This document shows positions 53,789-62,617 of a stretch of 64,000 bases of DNA, in pieces. Position numbers and translations under genes: made by a program. The notes below the pieces were generated by a model, which saw nothing but the letters and a program-made list of their open reading frames with translations, had not been told where the DNA came from and did not search any database. Each line of letters begins with the position of its first letter. Position 1 is the stretch's first letter. This DNA is from Candidatus Thiodiazotropha endolucinida (GTDB lineage Bacteria; Pseudomonadota; Gammaproteobacteria; Chromatiales; Chromatiaceae): positions 1-64,000 of the forward strand of contig NZ_MARB01000007.1 in NCBI RefSeq assembly GCF_001715975.1, in the 5' to 3' direction.

Positions 53789-55765
53789 TCAGGAGACATT
53801 CTGCTTTACCAGTTTGGGTTTCTGGCGTTGACTGTGATGCAGTGGACGGTTGTTACTGATCCGGTTGGACATGTTACGCAAGGAAGTTAACTGGCGAGCC
53901 AGTTCTGTATACTGCTCCTGCAACTCGAGGATACGGTATTGCAGGGTATTGCGTGATTGTCCAATCTTCTGCAGGTTGTTGAGACGTTTCTCCATCATCT
54001 CCTTGTGATCTTTTATCTGCATCACCAGGGGCTCGAGGGCGCTCACGATCCATTGATTGATTTCGGAATCAGCACGCTGGAAGATGTCGCGTGCACGTTT
54101 TACAAGTGCGGAGAAGAAGCGCTTAACGACAAAGTTCTGTTCCATCATGGCAGTAACCGGGCTGTTGCGAAAGATCTCTGCCTCCTGATGCAGCAGTTCC
54201 AGTTCAACCCGGTATTTTACAATTGAGAACATTTTTGGTTGCACGACTGCAAAGCCATGTTCGTTTTGAAATTTACGATAGATGGCGCGGATCAGCTTTC
54301 GGGTCTGTTCACTTTGTGTGACCACTTGGAGCATGGTGCGGCGTGTCTCCTCAAAAAGATTTTTCATTGAGGTCTTCATACCGCTTGTGGTCCAGCTGTT
54401 GGTCATCTCCTTTCTGCATTTAGTGATGGTTTCATCGAGCTGATTGAGACTGAGAATCTCTGACAATAGGCCGGCTTGCTGTTTAAGTTGCTTGCGACTC
54501 TGTTGGAATGTGTCCACATCGCGCAGGTACTGGGCCTGTTCGCTACGGGTCTTTTCCATCAGGTTATTGATGACATCGTCACTCTTGTCGCTCAGCTCCT
54601 CCAGTTCTTCGAGTTGATATTTTGTCTCGTTAAGTTTGCCCGACAGCATACTGCGACTGTTGTCCAGCATCTGGCCGACATCGGAACTGATGGTGTCGAG
54701 AACAATCTGTTGCTTGATGTTCAGTACGTCCTGGCCCAGATAGTTTTCCAGATCCAGCAGCCCGCTCTTATCCAGTAGTTCCGGTTCATTTTTGATCTTG
54801 GCCAGCAGTCCCTTTTGCGCAGAGATGGGAAAGACCGCTTTGGATTCCACTCCCAACATCGCGGCCGTGTCACTTTGCTGGCTTTGGATGGCATCATGGA
54901 TATCCTCGTGCTCACGCAGGTCGTCCCACAAGGTATCGATCTTGTTCAGCACCACCATCAATCCTCGTTGGCGACCACTCTGGAAACCCTTCACGTGGTG
55001 TTGCCAGATCTCCATGTCACTGCGGGTCACGCCTGTATCGGCGCCAAGCACAAAAAGCACCGCCTGGGCGGCGGGCAGCATGTTCAAGGTCAGTTCTGGC
55101 TCTGTTCCCAGTGCGTTTAAGCCGGGGGTATCGAGTATGGTCAGTCCCTTTTTCAGCATATCGTGCGGGAAGCTGATCATGGCATGGCGCCATTTGGGTA
55201 TCTCTACGGTTTCCGGAGGCTCGTCCTGATGGGGATGCAGCTCCTGACTGTAGAGACCCAGATGCTTGGCTTCCTCCAGGGTAACCGTCTTGGTCTGGAT
55301 GACTTCATTCAGGGCGGCCTGCATCTGTTCAACCGAGTCGATTTCCAGGGGGTAGTGGACCCACTGCTTGGTATCGTGCCGCAACTGACTCAGTGTACTG
55401 TCCTGCAGACGTGTCTCGATAGGCAGCAGGCGCACATAGGCTTCATGACGCACGTCATCGTAGAAAATCTCGGTGGGGCACATGGTTGTGCGGCCGGCAT
55501 CGGATGGGAGCAGGCGCCTGCCGTAATCGGCAAAAAAGATGGCATTGATCAGTTCGGTTTTGCCACGGGAAAATTCGGCGACAAAGGCGATAGTCAGCTT
55601 GTCACCCCTGAGGGTGGTCAAGGTTTCTTCGATACGCTGCTCGATGTCGGCGGAGGACATTCCGTTCTCTTCCAGCCAGGGACCATACTCCTCGATGGTG
55701 TTGATGACATCCGTCTTCCACTGTTCGTAAGCCTTTAACTGTTCTTGAAATCTTACCTTTTCCAT
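53789..55765 (-). CDS. Dynamin-family GTPase
   Basis: A 658-residue bacterial dynamin-like protein. G1 reads AEFSRGKT (about 63-70; the usual leading Gly is Ala), G2 contains TTMCPTE, G3 LDTPGLN, G4 LNKID. The C-terminal 350 residues are long helices with coiled-coil segments. Such proteins bind membranes and act in membrane remodelling, stress or phage defence; this one has no predicted membrane segment. ATG 55765 follows GGGG at suitable spacing; the frame extends 14 codons further. It is inserted between DUF4426 and yggU, away from usual partners. Confidence 0.85.
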   Translation of the reverse strand: MEKVRFQEQLKAYEQWKTDVINTIEEYGPWLEENGMSSADIEQRIEETLTTLRGDKLTIAFVAEFSRGKTELINAIFFADYGRRLLPSDAGRTTMCPTEIFYDDVRHEAYVRLLPIETRLQDSTLSQLRHDTKQWVHYPLEIDSVEQMQAALNEVIQTKTVTLEEAKHLGLYSQELHPHQDEPPETVEIPKWRHAMISFPHDMLKKGLTILDTPGLNALGTEPELTLNMLPAAQAVLFVLGADTGVTRSDMEIWQHHVKGFQSGRQRGLMVVLNKIDTLWDDLREHEDIHDAIQSQQSDTAAMLGVESKAVFPISAQKGLLAKIKNEPELLDKSGLLDLENYLGQDVLNIKQQIVLDTISSDVGQMLDNSRSMLSGKLNETKYQLEELEELSDKSDDVINNLMEKTRSEQAQYLRDVDTFQQSRKQLKQQAGLLSEILSLNQLDETITKCRKEMTNSWTTSGMKTSMKNLFEETRRTMLQVVTQSEQTRKLIRAIYRKFQNEHGFAVVQPKMFSIVKYRVELELLHQEAEIFRNSPVTAMMEQNFVVKRFFSALVKRARDIFQRADSEINQWIVSALEPLVMQIKDHKEMMEKRLNNLQKIGQSRNTLQYRILELQEQYTELARQLTSLRNMSNRISNNRPLHHSQRQKPKLVKQNVS

Positions 55766-55865
55766 GCCATTGCCCCAATAATTTAAGCCGGAACAGACCC
55801 TTATCAACTTTTTAGCTAAACGTCATGATACGCGAGGAGTGCCCGGGACGCCATATCCGGATAGC

Positions 55866-56150
55866 TTAATCTTCAAATTCTATCGGCAGTCGGGAGGGGG
55901 ACTTTAACCGCACAGTCTTGCTGCGGGAGCTTTTTCCGCCGATCAGTTCGACCCGGGAGGCGGGAAGACCGAATGCCTTGGCGAGGAGCTTCAGCAAGTG
56001 ACGGTTAGCCTTACCGTCAACAGGTGGTGCCGTGATGGCGATTTTGTACTCATTTTCACCGTAGGGGCCGATAAAGGTATCCCGGGACGCCTTGGGCTGA
56101 ACACGCAGATGGAGGATCAGATCCTTCTGATCCCAGCGATACCAGGTCAC
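55866..56150 (-). CDS. yggU: DUF167 family protein (YggU-like)
   Basis: A 94-residue DUF167 protein: LHLRVQPKASRDTF at the N-terminus, and VDGKANRHLLKLLAKAFGL then GGKSSRSKTVRL in the C-terminal half. Function unknown; the family is strongly conserved next to yggT. The start overlaps the yggT stop by 4 bases. Confidence 0.92.
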   Translation of the reverse strand: MTWYRWDQKDLILHLRVQPKASRDTFIGPYGENEYKIAITAPPVDGKANRHLLKLLAKAFGLPASRVELIGGKSSRSKTVRLKSPSRLPIEFED

Positions 56151-56725
56151 AGAAAAGGACTGCTCGTGATCTGGCGGAGTGGGGGCAACAGCAGCATTTT
56201 CAGCAATATAAGGCCAATCATGACCAGCATAGGTGAGAGATCGATGCCACCCATCGGGGGAAGAATCTTCTGTGCCGGCCGCATCAGAGGACCAGTCAAG
56301 CTGTACAGCAAGGCCGTGGCCGGGTTATAGCTGCCTGGGTTCACCCAGCTGAGGATAACCTGAATCAATATCCCAAACAGATAGATATTGATGAATAATT
56401 CCACCAACTCAGGAATGGCCCAGATGAAGGGGGCAATCAGGTTGATACCGGTTCCGGCAAGACTAATGATGAGAAACAGCTCGATGGCCTTAAGCAGCCA
56501 GGCGAGTATGAGTGAGGAGAGGTCTATACCGCCAACACCTGGAATTATCCGGCGAAAAATTTTCAATGGAGGGTTGGTCACTTTCACTAGAAATTGGGAA
56601 ATCGGGTTGTAGAAATCCGCTCTTACCAGTTGCAGCAGGAAACGCAGCAACACTGCCAGGATGTAGAGCCCGAACAGTGTCTGTATCAGAAAAACGACGG
56701 GATCGGTAAGGTAACTGCCACCCAT
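56147..56725 (-). CDS. yggT: YggT-family membrane protein
   Basis: A 192-residue membrane protein with about four to five helices and paired YggT repeats (LLQLVRADFYNPISQFLVKV and LSWVNPGSYNPATALLYSLT). The family is linked to osmotic stress and cell-shape/division functions; mechanism unknown. Its ATG overlaps the proC stop (TAATG), so the yggU-yggT-proC run is tightly coupled. Confidence 0.93.
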   Translation of the reverse strand: MGGSYLTDPVVFLIQTLFGLYILAVLLRFLLQLVRADFYNPISQFLVKVTNPPLKIFRRIIPGVGGIDLSSLILAWLLKAIELFLIISLAGTGINLIAPFIWAIPELVELFINIYLFGILIQVILSWVNPGSYNPATALLYSLTGPLMRPAQKILPPMGGIDLSPMLVMIGLILLKMLLLPPLRQITSSPFL

Positions 56726-57552
56726 TATTGCTCTCCCAGCATTTCTGAGAGCTCGACTGAGCGCTCTTGGGCCCCATGTAAGGCCATATCGATCAGGGTT
56801 CGTATCTTACCCTCCTCGAGGATATCCAGAGCACGTTCTGTCGTACCACCCGGAGAGGTGACCTTTTGTCTCAAGACTGCAGGTGAATCACTGCTCTCCA
56901 GGGCCATGCGGGCGGCGCCCAAGGCCGTCTGCAGGGTGAGCAGGCGGGCTGTATCCTCATCCAAACCCATCTGCCGGGCGGAGGACTCGATCGCCTCCAT
57001 GATGAGAAAGAAGTAGGCGGGGCCACTGCCGGAGACCGCTGTGACAGCGTCCATCATCGACTCCTCCTCAACCCAGCGCGTAAGTCCCACTGCCCGCAGT
57101 ATGCTCTCGGCCTGGTTACGCTGTGCCTCGCTCACCCCCGGGCCGGCATGAAGACCTGTCGCCCCGGACTGAATCATGGCTGGGGTGTTCGGCATACTGC
57201 GTACCAGGGCCACTTCACCTCCCAGCCAATTTCGCAAGCTGGACTCCTTGACGCCGGCCGCGATGGATATCACCAGCGGTTTGACCTGCTGTATGGCTGC
57301 TGCCAGGTCCTGGGCCACTGATTTGAGCACTTGCGGTTTGACCGCCAATACGACCACCTCGGCGTTACTGATAGCGCTGTTATTGTCTGATTGAGTATGA
57401 ACGCCGCAACGGGCAGCCAGCTGGGCGAGCTTCTCAGCGTCGGGGTCGCTGACCGTGATACGCTGCTTCTCGTAGCCGTCGGCAATCAAGCCGTTTATCA
57501 GGCTGGTGGCCATGTTGCCGCCACCAATGAATGTAATGTTGTTGTTACTCAT
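56725..57552 (-). CDS. proC: Pyrroline-5-carboxylate reductase
   Basis: A 275-residue reductase for the last step of proline synthesis: ITFIGGGNMATSLINGL NAD(P)-binding N-terminus, VLAVKPQVL, RSMPNTPAMI, AVSGSGPAYFF and TSPGGTTERAL near the C-terminus. ATG 57552 matches the family start; the open frame upstream to 57657 overlaps yggS. It is 37 bases after yggS. Confidence 0.96.
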   Translation of the reverse strand: MSNNNITFIGGGNMATSLINGLIADGYEKQRITVSDPDAEKLAQLAARCGVHTQSDNNSAISNAEVVVLAVKPQVLKSVAQDLAAAIQQVKPLVISIAAGVKESSLRNWLGGEVALVRSMPNTPAMIQSGATGLHAGPGVSEAQRNQAESILRAVGLTRWVEEESMMDAVTAVSGSGPAYFFLIMEAIESSARQMGLDEDTARLLTLQTALGAARMALESSDSPAVLRQKVTSPGGTTERALDILEEGKIRTLIDMALHGAQERSVELSEMLGEQ

Positions 57553-57589
57553 GCCGTTGCTGTTGACTAATGTTGAATGGGTGCAAATG

Positions 57590-58297
57590 TTATTGATTAT
57601 ACTGCCGCGGGCCGAAAATTGCGGTGCCGATTCTGACGATTGTAGTACCTTCGGCAATGGCGGCTTCGAGATCGTCGGACATACCCATGGATAGGGTGTC
57701 CAGCGGTATTTTCGCGCTCTTCAGCTCATCACGCAGTAATCTTAACCGCTTTAGGGGGGTGTGTTTAGCGGCTTCATCGGCTGCGGGCGCGGGGATCGTC
57801 ATCAGACCCCTGATGCGTACATTGGGGAGTGCGGTACAGGCCTCGAACTGTTCTCTCAATCTCTCCTCGCTGTAACCATCCTTGCTCGATTCGCCGCTGC
57901 TATTGACCTGAAGACAGATATTCAAAGGCGGCAGATCGGAGGGGCGCTGGTCACTCAATCGAGTGGCGTGTTTCAGACTTGCAACACTGTGGACCCAAGT
58001 GAAATTTTCAGCGATCGCTCGGGTCTTGTTGCTCTGAATACGACCGATAAAATGCCATTCCAGCCCTTTGCCCCGTAACTGCTCGATCTTTGTCAGCGCC
58101 TCCTGAAGATAGTTCTCTCCGAAACGTTGATGCCCGAGATCCGCCAGCAAACCGATCTCTTCGGCACTCCTGGTTTTACTGACAGCGAGTAGCTTAACGC
58201 TACCCGGTGTTCGCTTAGCTGCTTTTTCCGCTTGATGAATCCGATTCAACACCCTTTGATAGTGCTGCAGGAGGCTGTTTCTTGTCTGATCTGTCAC
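57590..58297 (-). CDS. yggS: YggS-family PLP-binding protein
   Basis: A 235-residue alanine-racemase-like fold III protein that binds PLP through Lys41 (LLAVSKTR), and continues with FGENYLQEAL and WHFIGRIQSNK. YggS (PLPHP) maintains PLP homeostasis. GTG 58297 gives the family length; the open frame upstream to 58366 has no support. It is divergent from pilT, with a 287-base gap. Confidence 0.93.
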   Translation of the reverse strand: MTDQTRNSLLQHYQRVLNRIHQAEKAAKRTPGSVKLLAVSKTRSAEEIGLLADLGHQRFGENYLQEALTKIEQLRGKGLEWHFIGRIQSNKTRAIAENFTWVHSVASLKHATRLSDQRPSDLPPLNICLQVNSSGESSKDGYSEERLREQFEACTALPNVRIRGLMTIPAPAADEAAKHTPLKRLRLLRDELKSAKIPLDTLSMGMSDDLEAAIAEGTTIVRIGTAIFGPRQYNQ

Positions 58298-58584
58298 GCT
58301 TGATACGCCATTAAAAAATTGTGCGGATGGCCTGGTTGTTCGGTTGAATTTGATACTATGCTGCAAAATGAGGCCTGGTTAATGTCATTTCAAGTAAAAG
58401 CGCCCTGGATTTTAAAGCGCTTTCTTAATTTTTAACCTCAACACGGCTAAACTAATCTACTTTTAGGACGATAGCTATGAAAAGCGCAAATCCAGGGATT
58501 GATAGATGCCATCATCGCGGAACATCGCTACAGTGTCTATATAGCGTCTCGTCATGTGTCTTAAGATTTCTAATGGGGGAATGA

Positions 58585-59619
58585 ATGGATATCGCTGAAC
58601 TTCTGGCCTTCAGTGTCAAGCATAACGCATCAGATTTGCATATATCTGCCGGTTTGCCGCCCATGATTCGTGTGGATGGCGACATCAGGCGCATCAATGT
58701 CCCCGCACTTGAACACAAGGTCGTGCACGCGCTTGTGTATGACATCATGAATGATAAGCAGCGCAAGGACTTCGAGGAATTCCTTGAAAACGACTTTTCC
58801 TTCGAGATTCCCGGATTGGCGAGATTTCGTGTCAATGCCTTCAATCAGGCACGCGGAGCCTCGGCTGTTTTTCGCACCATCCCATCCAAGGTGTTGACGC
58901 TGGAAGAGCTCGGTTGTCCTCAAACCTTCAAGGATATCGTGGATGTACCCCGGGGACTGGTGTTGGTGACCGGACCGACCGGTTCCGGTAAGTCGACCAC
59001 GCTTGCCGCCATGATGGATTACAAAAACGACAATGACTACTCCCATATCCTCACCATCGAGGATCCGATCGAGTTTGTTCACTCCAGTAAGAAGTGCCTG
59101 ATCAACCAGCGCGAAGTGCATCGTGACACACTGGGGTTTTCCGAGGCGCTGCGTTCCGCATTGCGTGAAGACCCGGATATCATACTGGTCGGCGAGCTGC
59201 GTGATCTGGAAACCATCCGCCTGGCGCTGACTGCCGCCGAGACCGGCCACTTGGTATTCGGTACCCTGCACACCAGTTCGGCGGCCAAGACGATCGACCG
59301 TATCATTGACGTATTTCCGGCGGGGGAGAAGTCGATGGTGCGCTCGATGCTCTCCGAATCGCTGCGATCCGTCATTGCGCAAACCCTGCTGAAAAAGATC
59401 GGCGGCGGACGAATTGCGGCATGGGAGATCATGATCGGCACGCCCGCGATACGTAACCTGATCCGTGAGGACAAGGTTGCCCAGATGTATTCCGCGATTC
59501 AGACCGGCCAGGCGGCGGGTATGCAGACCATGGACCAGGCACTGAAGGAGTTGGTGCAGCGCGGTGTTGTAAGCCGTCTTGATGCAAAGGCCAAGGCACA
59601 AAATAAGGATCAGTTCTAA
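58585..59619 (+). CDS. pilT: Type IV pilus retraction ATPase PilT
   Basis: A 344-residue secretion-type ATPase: N-terminal PAS-like half, Walker A GPTGSGKST (residues 130-138), Asp box ILTIEDPIEFVH, Walker B IILVGELRD and His box GHLVFGTLHTSSAAKT. It powers pilus retraction and twitching. An ATG with GGGGGAATGA context precedes it. pilU follows 114 bases later. Confidence 0.96.
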   Translation: MDIAELLAFSVKHNASDLHISAGLPPMIRVDGDIRRINVPALEHKVVHALVYDIMNDKQRKDFEEFLENDFSFEIPGLARFRVNAFNQARGASAVFRTIPSKVLTLEELGCPQTFKDIVDVPRGLVLVTGPTGSGKSTTLAAMMDYKNDNDYSHILTIEDPIEFVHSSKKCLINQREVHRDTLGFSEALRSALREDPDIILVGELRDLETIRLALTAAETGHLVFGTLHTSSAAKTIDRIIDVFPAGEKSMVRSMLSESLRSVIAQTLLKKIGGGRIAAWEIMIGTPAIRNLIREDKVAQMYSAIQTGQAAGMQTMDQALKELVQRGVVSRLDAKAKAQNKDQF

Positions 59620-59733
59620 ACTATAGTTATCTTCCGGGTGTATGATGGCACCCGTTCGGCCCTGAAAGCGGTTGCTGCACGCTGCCATTTGTTTACTGCT
59701 ACAGGTTGGTATGTGAATGAAGAGGATAAGATT

Positions 59734-60858
59734 ATGGATTTGAACGTACTCCTGTCCGTGGTCGTCAAAAACAAGGCGTCCGATCTGTTCATCACCGCCG
59801 GGCGGGAACCCTCTATCAAGGTAGATGGAAAGATCCATCCGATCAACAAGACCCCTCTGACACCCAGGCAGACCAAGGAGATGGTCTACAGCATCATGAC
59901 TGATGCGCAACAGAAGGAGTTCGACGAAACCAAAGAGTGCAATTTCGCCATCAGTGCGAAAACACTGGGGCGTTTCCGTGTCAGCAGCTTCTTTCAGCGC
60001 GATACCGTGGGCATGGTGTTGCGTCGCATCGAAACCAAGATACCCAGCCTGGAGTCACTCTACCTGCCCTCCATTCTGCAGGACCTCTCCATGGTGAAGC
60101 GTGGACTGGTGATCTTCGTGGGCGCCACCGGTACCGGCAAGTCGACCTCTCTGGCCGCCATGATCGGCTATCGGAACACCAGGGGCGAGGGCCATATCGT
60201 CAGTATCGAGGACCCCATCGAGTATATGCATGATCACGACAAGTGCATCATTACCCAGCGTGAAGTGGGCATAGATACCGAGTCCTATGAGGTTGCGCTG
60301 AAGAACACCCTGCGCCAGGCACCCGATGTGATCCTGATCGGTGAGATACGTACCCGTAAAACCATGGAACATGCGATAGCCTTTGCCGAGACCGGCCATC
60401 TCTGCCTATCGACCTTGCATGCCAACAACGCCAACCAGGCGCTCGATCGTATCATTCACTTCTTTCCGGAGGATGCCAGAGACCAGATCTTCATGGATCT
60501 CTCCCTGAATCTGAAGGCAATCGTGGCTCAACAACTGATCCCGCGTGTGGACGGTAATGGTCGACGGGCTGCCGTCGAGGTGATGCTGAATACGCCGTTG
60601 GCCGCAGAACTGATTCGCAAGGGCGAAATCCACAAGCTCAAAGAGCTGATGAAGCGTTCCACGGAACACGGCATGATCACCTTTGATCAGCATCTCTTCC
60701 AGCTCTATGAAGAGGGCGTCATCAGCTATGAGAATGCCTTGGCCCATGCCGATTCCGCCAATGATGTACGCTTGATGATCAAACTGGGCGCTTCACATAC
60801 CAGCGACTCGCTCATCGATGAACTGGATGGGATCACCCTGTCGGATGATAAACGCTGA
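59734..60858 (+). CDS. pilU: Type IV pilus ATPase PilU
   Basis: A 374-residue PilT paralogue. Walker A is GATGTGKST (130-138), the Asp box SIEDPIEYMH, Walker B VILIGEIRT, and the His box LCLSTLHANNANQ. PilU assists PilT-dependent retraction. ATG 59734 is used because homology starts there; the frame is open upstream to 59638. The next gene is convergent, 19 bases away. Confidence 0.95.
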   Translation: MDLNVLLSVVVKNKASDLFITAGREPSIKVDGKIHPINKTPLTPRQTKEMVYSIMTDAQQKEFDETKECNFAISAKTLGRFRVSSFFQRDTVGMVLRRIETKIPSLESLYLPSILQDLSMVKRGLVIFVGATGTGKSTSLAAMIGYRNTRGEGHIVSIEDPIEYMHDHDKCIITQREVGIDTESYEVALKNTLRQAPDVILIGEIRTRKTMEHAIAFAETGHLCLSTLHANNANQALDRIIHFFPEDARDQIFMDLSLNLKAIVAQQLIPRVDGNGRRAAVEVMLNTPLAAELIRKGEIHKLKELMKRSTEHGMITFDQHLFQLYEEGVISYENALAHADSANDVRLMIKLGASHTSDSLIDELDGITLSDDKR

Positions 60859-60877
60859 ACCCATTTTAGAGGCGATG

Positions 60878-61342
60878 TTACTGTTCTAAACCTTCGAGAT
60901 AGCGTCCAGTCATCTGATACTGTTTTTCCGACTCGTTTGCGATACCGCCGTCATCGTTCAAAATCATCTCGCAATTTTTCGCCATTCGGGCCTGCATGGC
61001 CGCTTTCCACGCCCCACGGGCGCCGCTCTGATCATCGCTTGAGAGGGAGGCTGCCGCGGCCGCTGCGACGAAATGCTCGGCCTGTGCCGCCCAATCGGCA
61101 TCACTACCACAGGCGGTGTAGGTTTGCGTCGCAAATGCCTTCACTGTCTTATGGATCTGCTCCAACTCCGCCGGTGAAATATCCGGGTCAATAGCCGCAT
61201 CTATCGCACGGCTGATACGCGGGTCTTGGCTCAAATGGCCTACATTGGCAACAAACTGACCACCCAGAGCACGCTGCTCTACAGGTGAAAGTCCACTGAT
61301 GGCTTCTCGAAGATCATGGTCATTGGTGATGGTTTGGGGCAT
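60878..61342 (-). CDS. Hypothetical helical cytoplasmic protein
   Basis: A 154-residue soluble, acidic, mainly helical protein without recognised motifs (AAAAAASLSSDD linker, two Cys). I do not recognise the family. ATG 61342 has AGGAGGGATC at good spacing; the frame extends nine codons further. Convergent with pilU. Confidence 0.62.
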   Translation of the reverse strand: MPQTITNDHDLREAISGLSPVEQRALGGQFVANVGHLSQDPRISRAIDAAIDPDISPAELEQIHKTVKAFATQTYTACGSDADWAAQAEHFVAAAAAASLSSDDQSGARGAWKAAMQARMAKNCEMILNDDGGIANESEKQYQMTGRYLEGLEQ

Positions 61343-61496
61343 GAGAGATCCCTCCTGAGAAACACTCAATCACAGATAGGAGCATCTGATTAAATATCAT
61401 AGATTTGGCGTGCTGCGGGGGTGATGATCCAGATCAGTTAATTAGCATATTCTGGTAAAACAAAGCACAATTCAGTATGAATCGTCTGGGGACAGG

Positions 61497-62087
61497 TTAT
61501 TCCAGTAGCGAGACTATCTCCTGAAACTGATTCTGCCGGGCCCAATCCAGGGCCCGCTTTCCGCTAAAATCGCTAATCTCTCGATCTGCCGGGTATCTCA
61601 ACAGGTGCTCCACGGCCTCTCTGTGACCGCGTTTTGCTGCCCAGATCAAAGCAGTCCATCCTTGCGTCATCTCGACTTGATTGATATCGGCGCCCGCCTT
61701 GATCAACAGATCGATGATAGCCGGGTGATTGTTCGACGCAGCCAGCATCAGGGATGAATAACCCCCTTTGTCCTTCCGATTGATGTCCGCGCCGGCCAGA
61801 ATCAGGCGCTCAACCACTTTGGTGTGGCCGTTCAACGCGGCCTTCATCAGGGGTGTCCAGAAACAGGCATCCTTGACGTCGATGACTGCATCATTACCTT
61901 CGATCAGCCTGGAGAGGGTAGGGAGGTCACCGTTTTCAGCTGCAATCAGCAATGCCGGGGCCGGCGTCTCATCCTTGTTGGCCTCTTCCGGCGTATCGTT
62001 GCTGCAGCCGTGCAAGCTCAGCGCAAGCGGCAACAGCCAAATGAAGAGGCGCGTGGGAGTGGTATGAATGGTTCTTATTCTCTCCAT
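61497..62087 (-). CDS. Ankyrin-repeat lipoprotein
   Basis: A 196-residue protein with a lipoprotein signal (LALSLHGC, lipobox Cys near residue 28) followed by about five ankyrin repeats (TPLMKAALNGHTKVVERLIL; SLMLAASNNHPAIIDLLIKA; TALIWAAKRGHREAVEHLL). Ankyrin repeats mediate protein binding; placed on the envelope, it is a likely adaptor or inhibitor-type protein, partner unknown. ATG 62087 places the signal at the N-terminus; the frame extends to 62126. Confidence 0.82.
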   Translation of the reverse strand: MERIRTIHTTPTRLFIWLLPLALSLHGCSNDTPEEANKDETPAPALLIAAENGDLPTLSRLIEGNDAVIDVKDACFWTPLMKAALNGHTKVVERLILAGADINRKDKGGYSSLMLAASNNHPAIIDLLIKAGADINQVEMTQGWTALIWAAKRGHREAVEHLLRYPADREISDFSGKRALDWARQNQFQEIVSLLE

Positions 62088-62148
62088 TCTCTCCAGCTCG
62101 AAGAAAGGCACAATGCGGATTCGCAATCAGCGCCAAAATTTCAGGCGT

Positions 62149-62484
62149 CTATTTCTCGGGCGTCTTCTTGGGATCGAACAGGTGATTGGGAAAGGGTGTG
62201 ATATTCGAATTGGAGTCTATCTCAATGATTTTGCCGGGCCCATGTTCCTTCTTCTCCACTTCATCGATACGAATCACCGCATGGATGGGTATCCGCGTCC
62301 GGTGAACACCGGAGAACTCCTCTTTCAGCTTTTCGGCAGAAGGATCGACGACTACCGAGCTGGTCTCCTGAAATATCAGGTCCTCGATCTCGACAAATCC
62401 ATAGAGTTCACCCTGACGCACGGTTCTGGCGAAGATTTCGTAGACCTTTCCCTGGTTCAGAAAGACAACTTTATATATGCGCAT
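62149..62484 (-). CDS. DUF1820 family protein
   Basis: A 111-residue protein with the DUF1820 pattern YKVVFLNQGKVYEIFARTV and LYGFVEIEDLIF. Small cytoplasmic family of gammaproteobacteria; function unknown. It lies 61 bases upstream of the ankyrin lipoprotein gene on the same strand and 133 bases downstream of the cyclase-TIR gene. Confidence 0.85.
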   Translation of the reverse strand: MRIYKVVFLNQGKVYEIFARTVRQGELYGFVEIEDLIFQETSSVVVDPSAEKLKEEFSGVHRTRIPIHAVIRIDEVEKKEHGPGKIIEIDSNSNITPFPNHLFDPKKTPEK

Positions 62485-62617
62485 GGCTGACTCTACATTT
62501 CAGGATTGAATCGTTGTATTACCAGAATCCGCATACTCGAATTCCACTGTTTCCCTGTAGCGGCATGGTACAAAGGATGATTTAGAGGTTTCGTCACAGG
62601 GATAAAACAATTGTACA

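Noticed and set aside
58630-59910. 426-codon minus-strand open frame
   Set aside because: Antisense to pilT/pilU, which have complete ATPase motifs.
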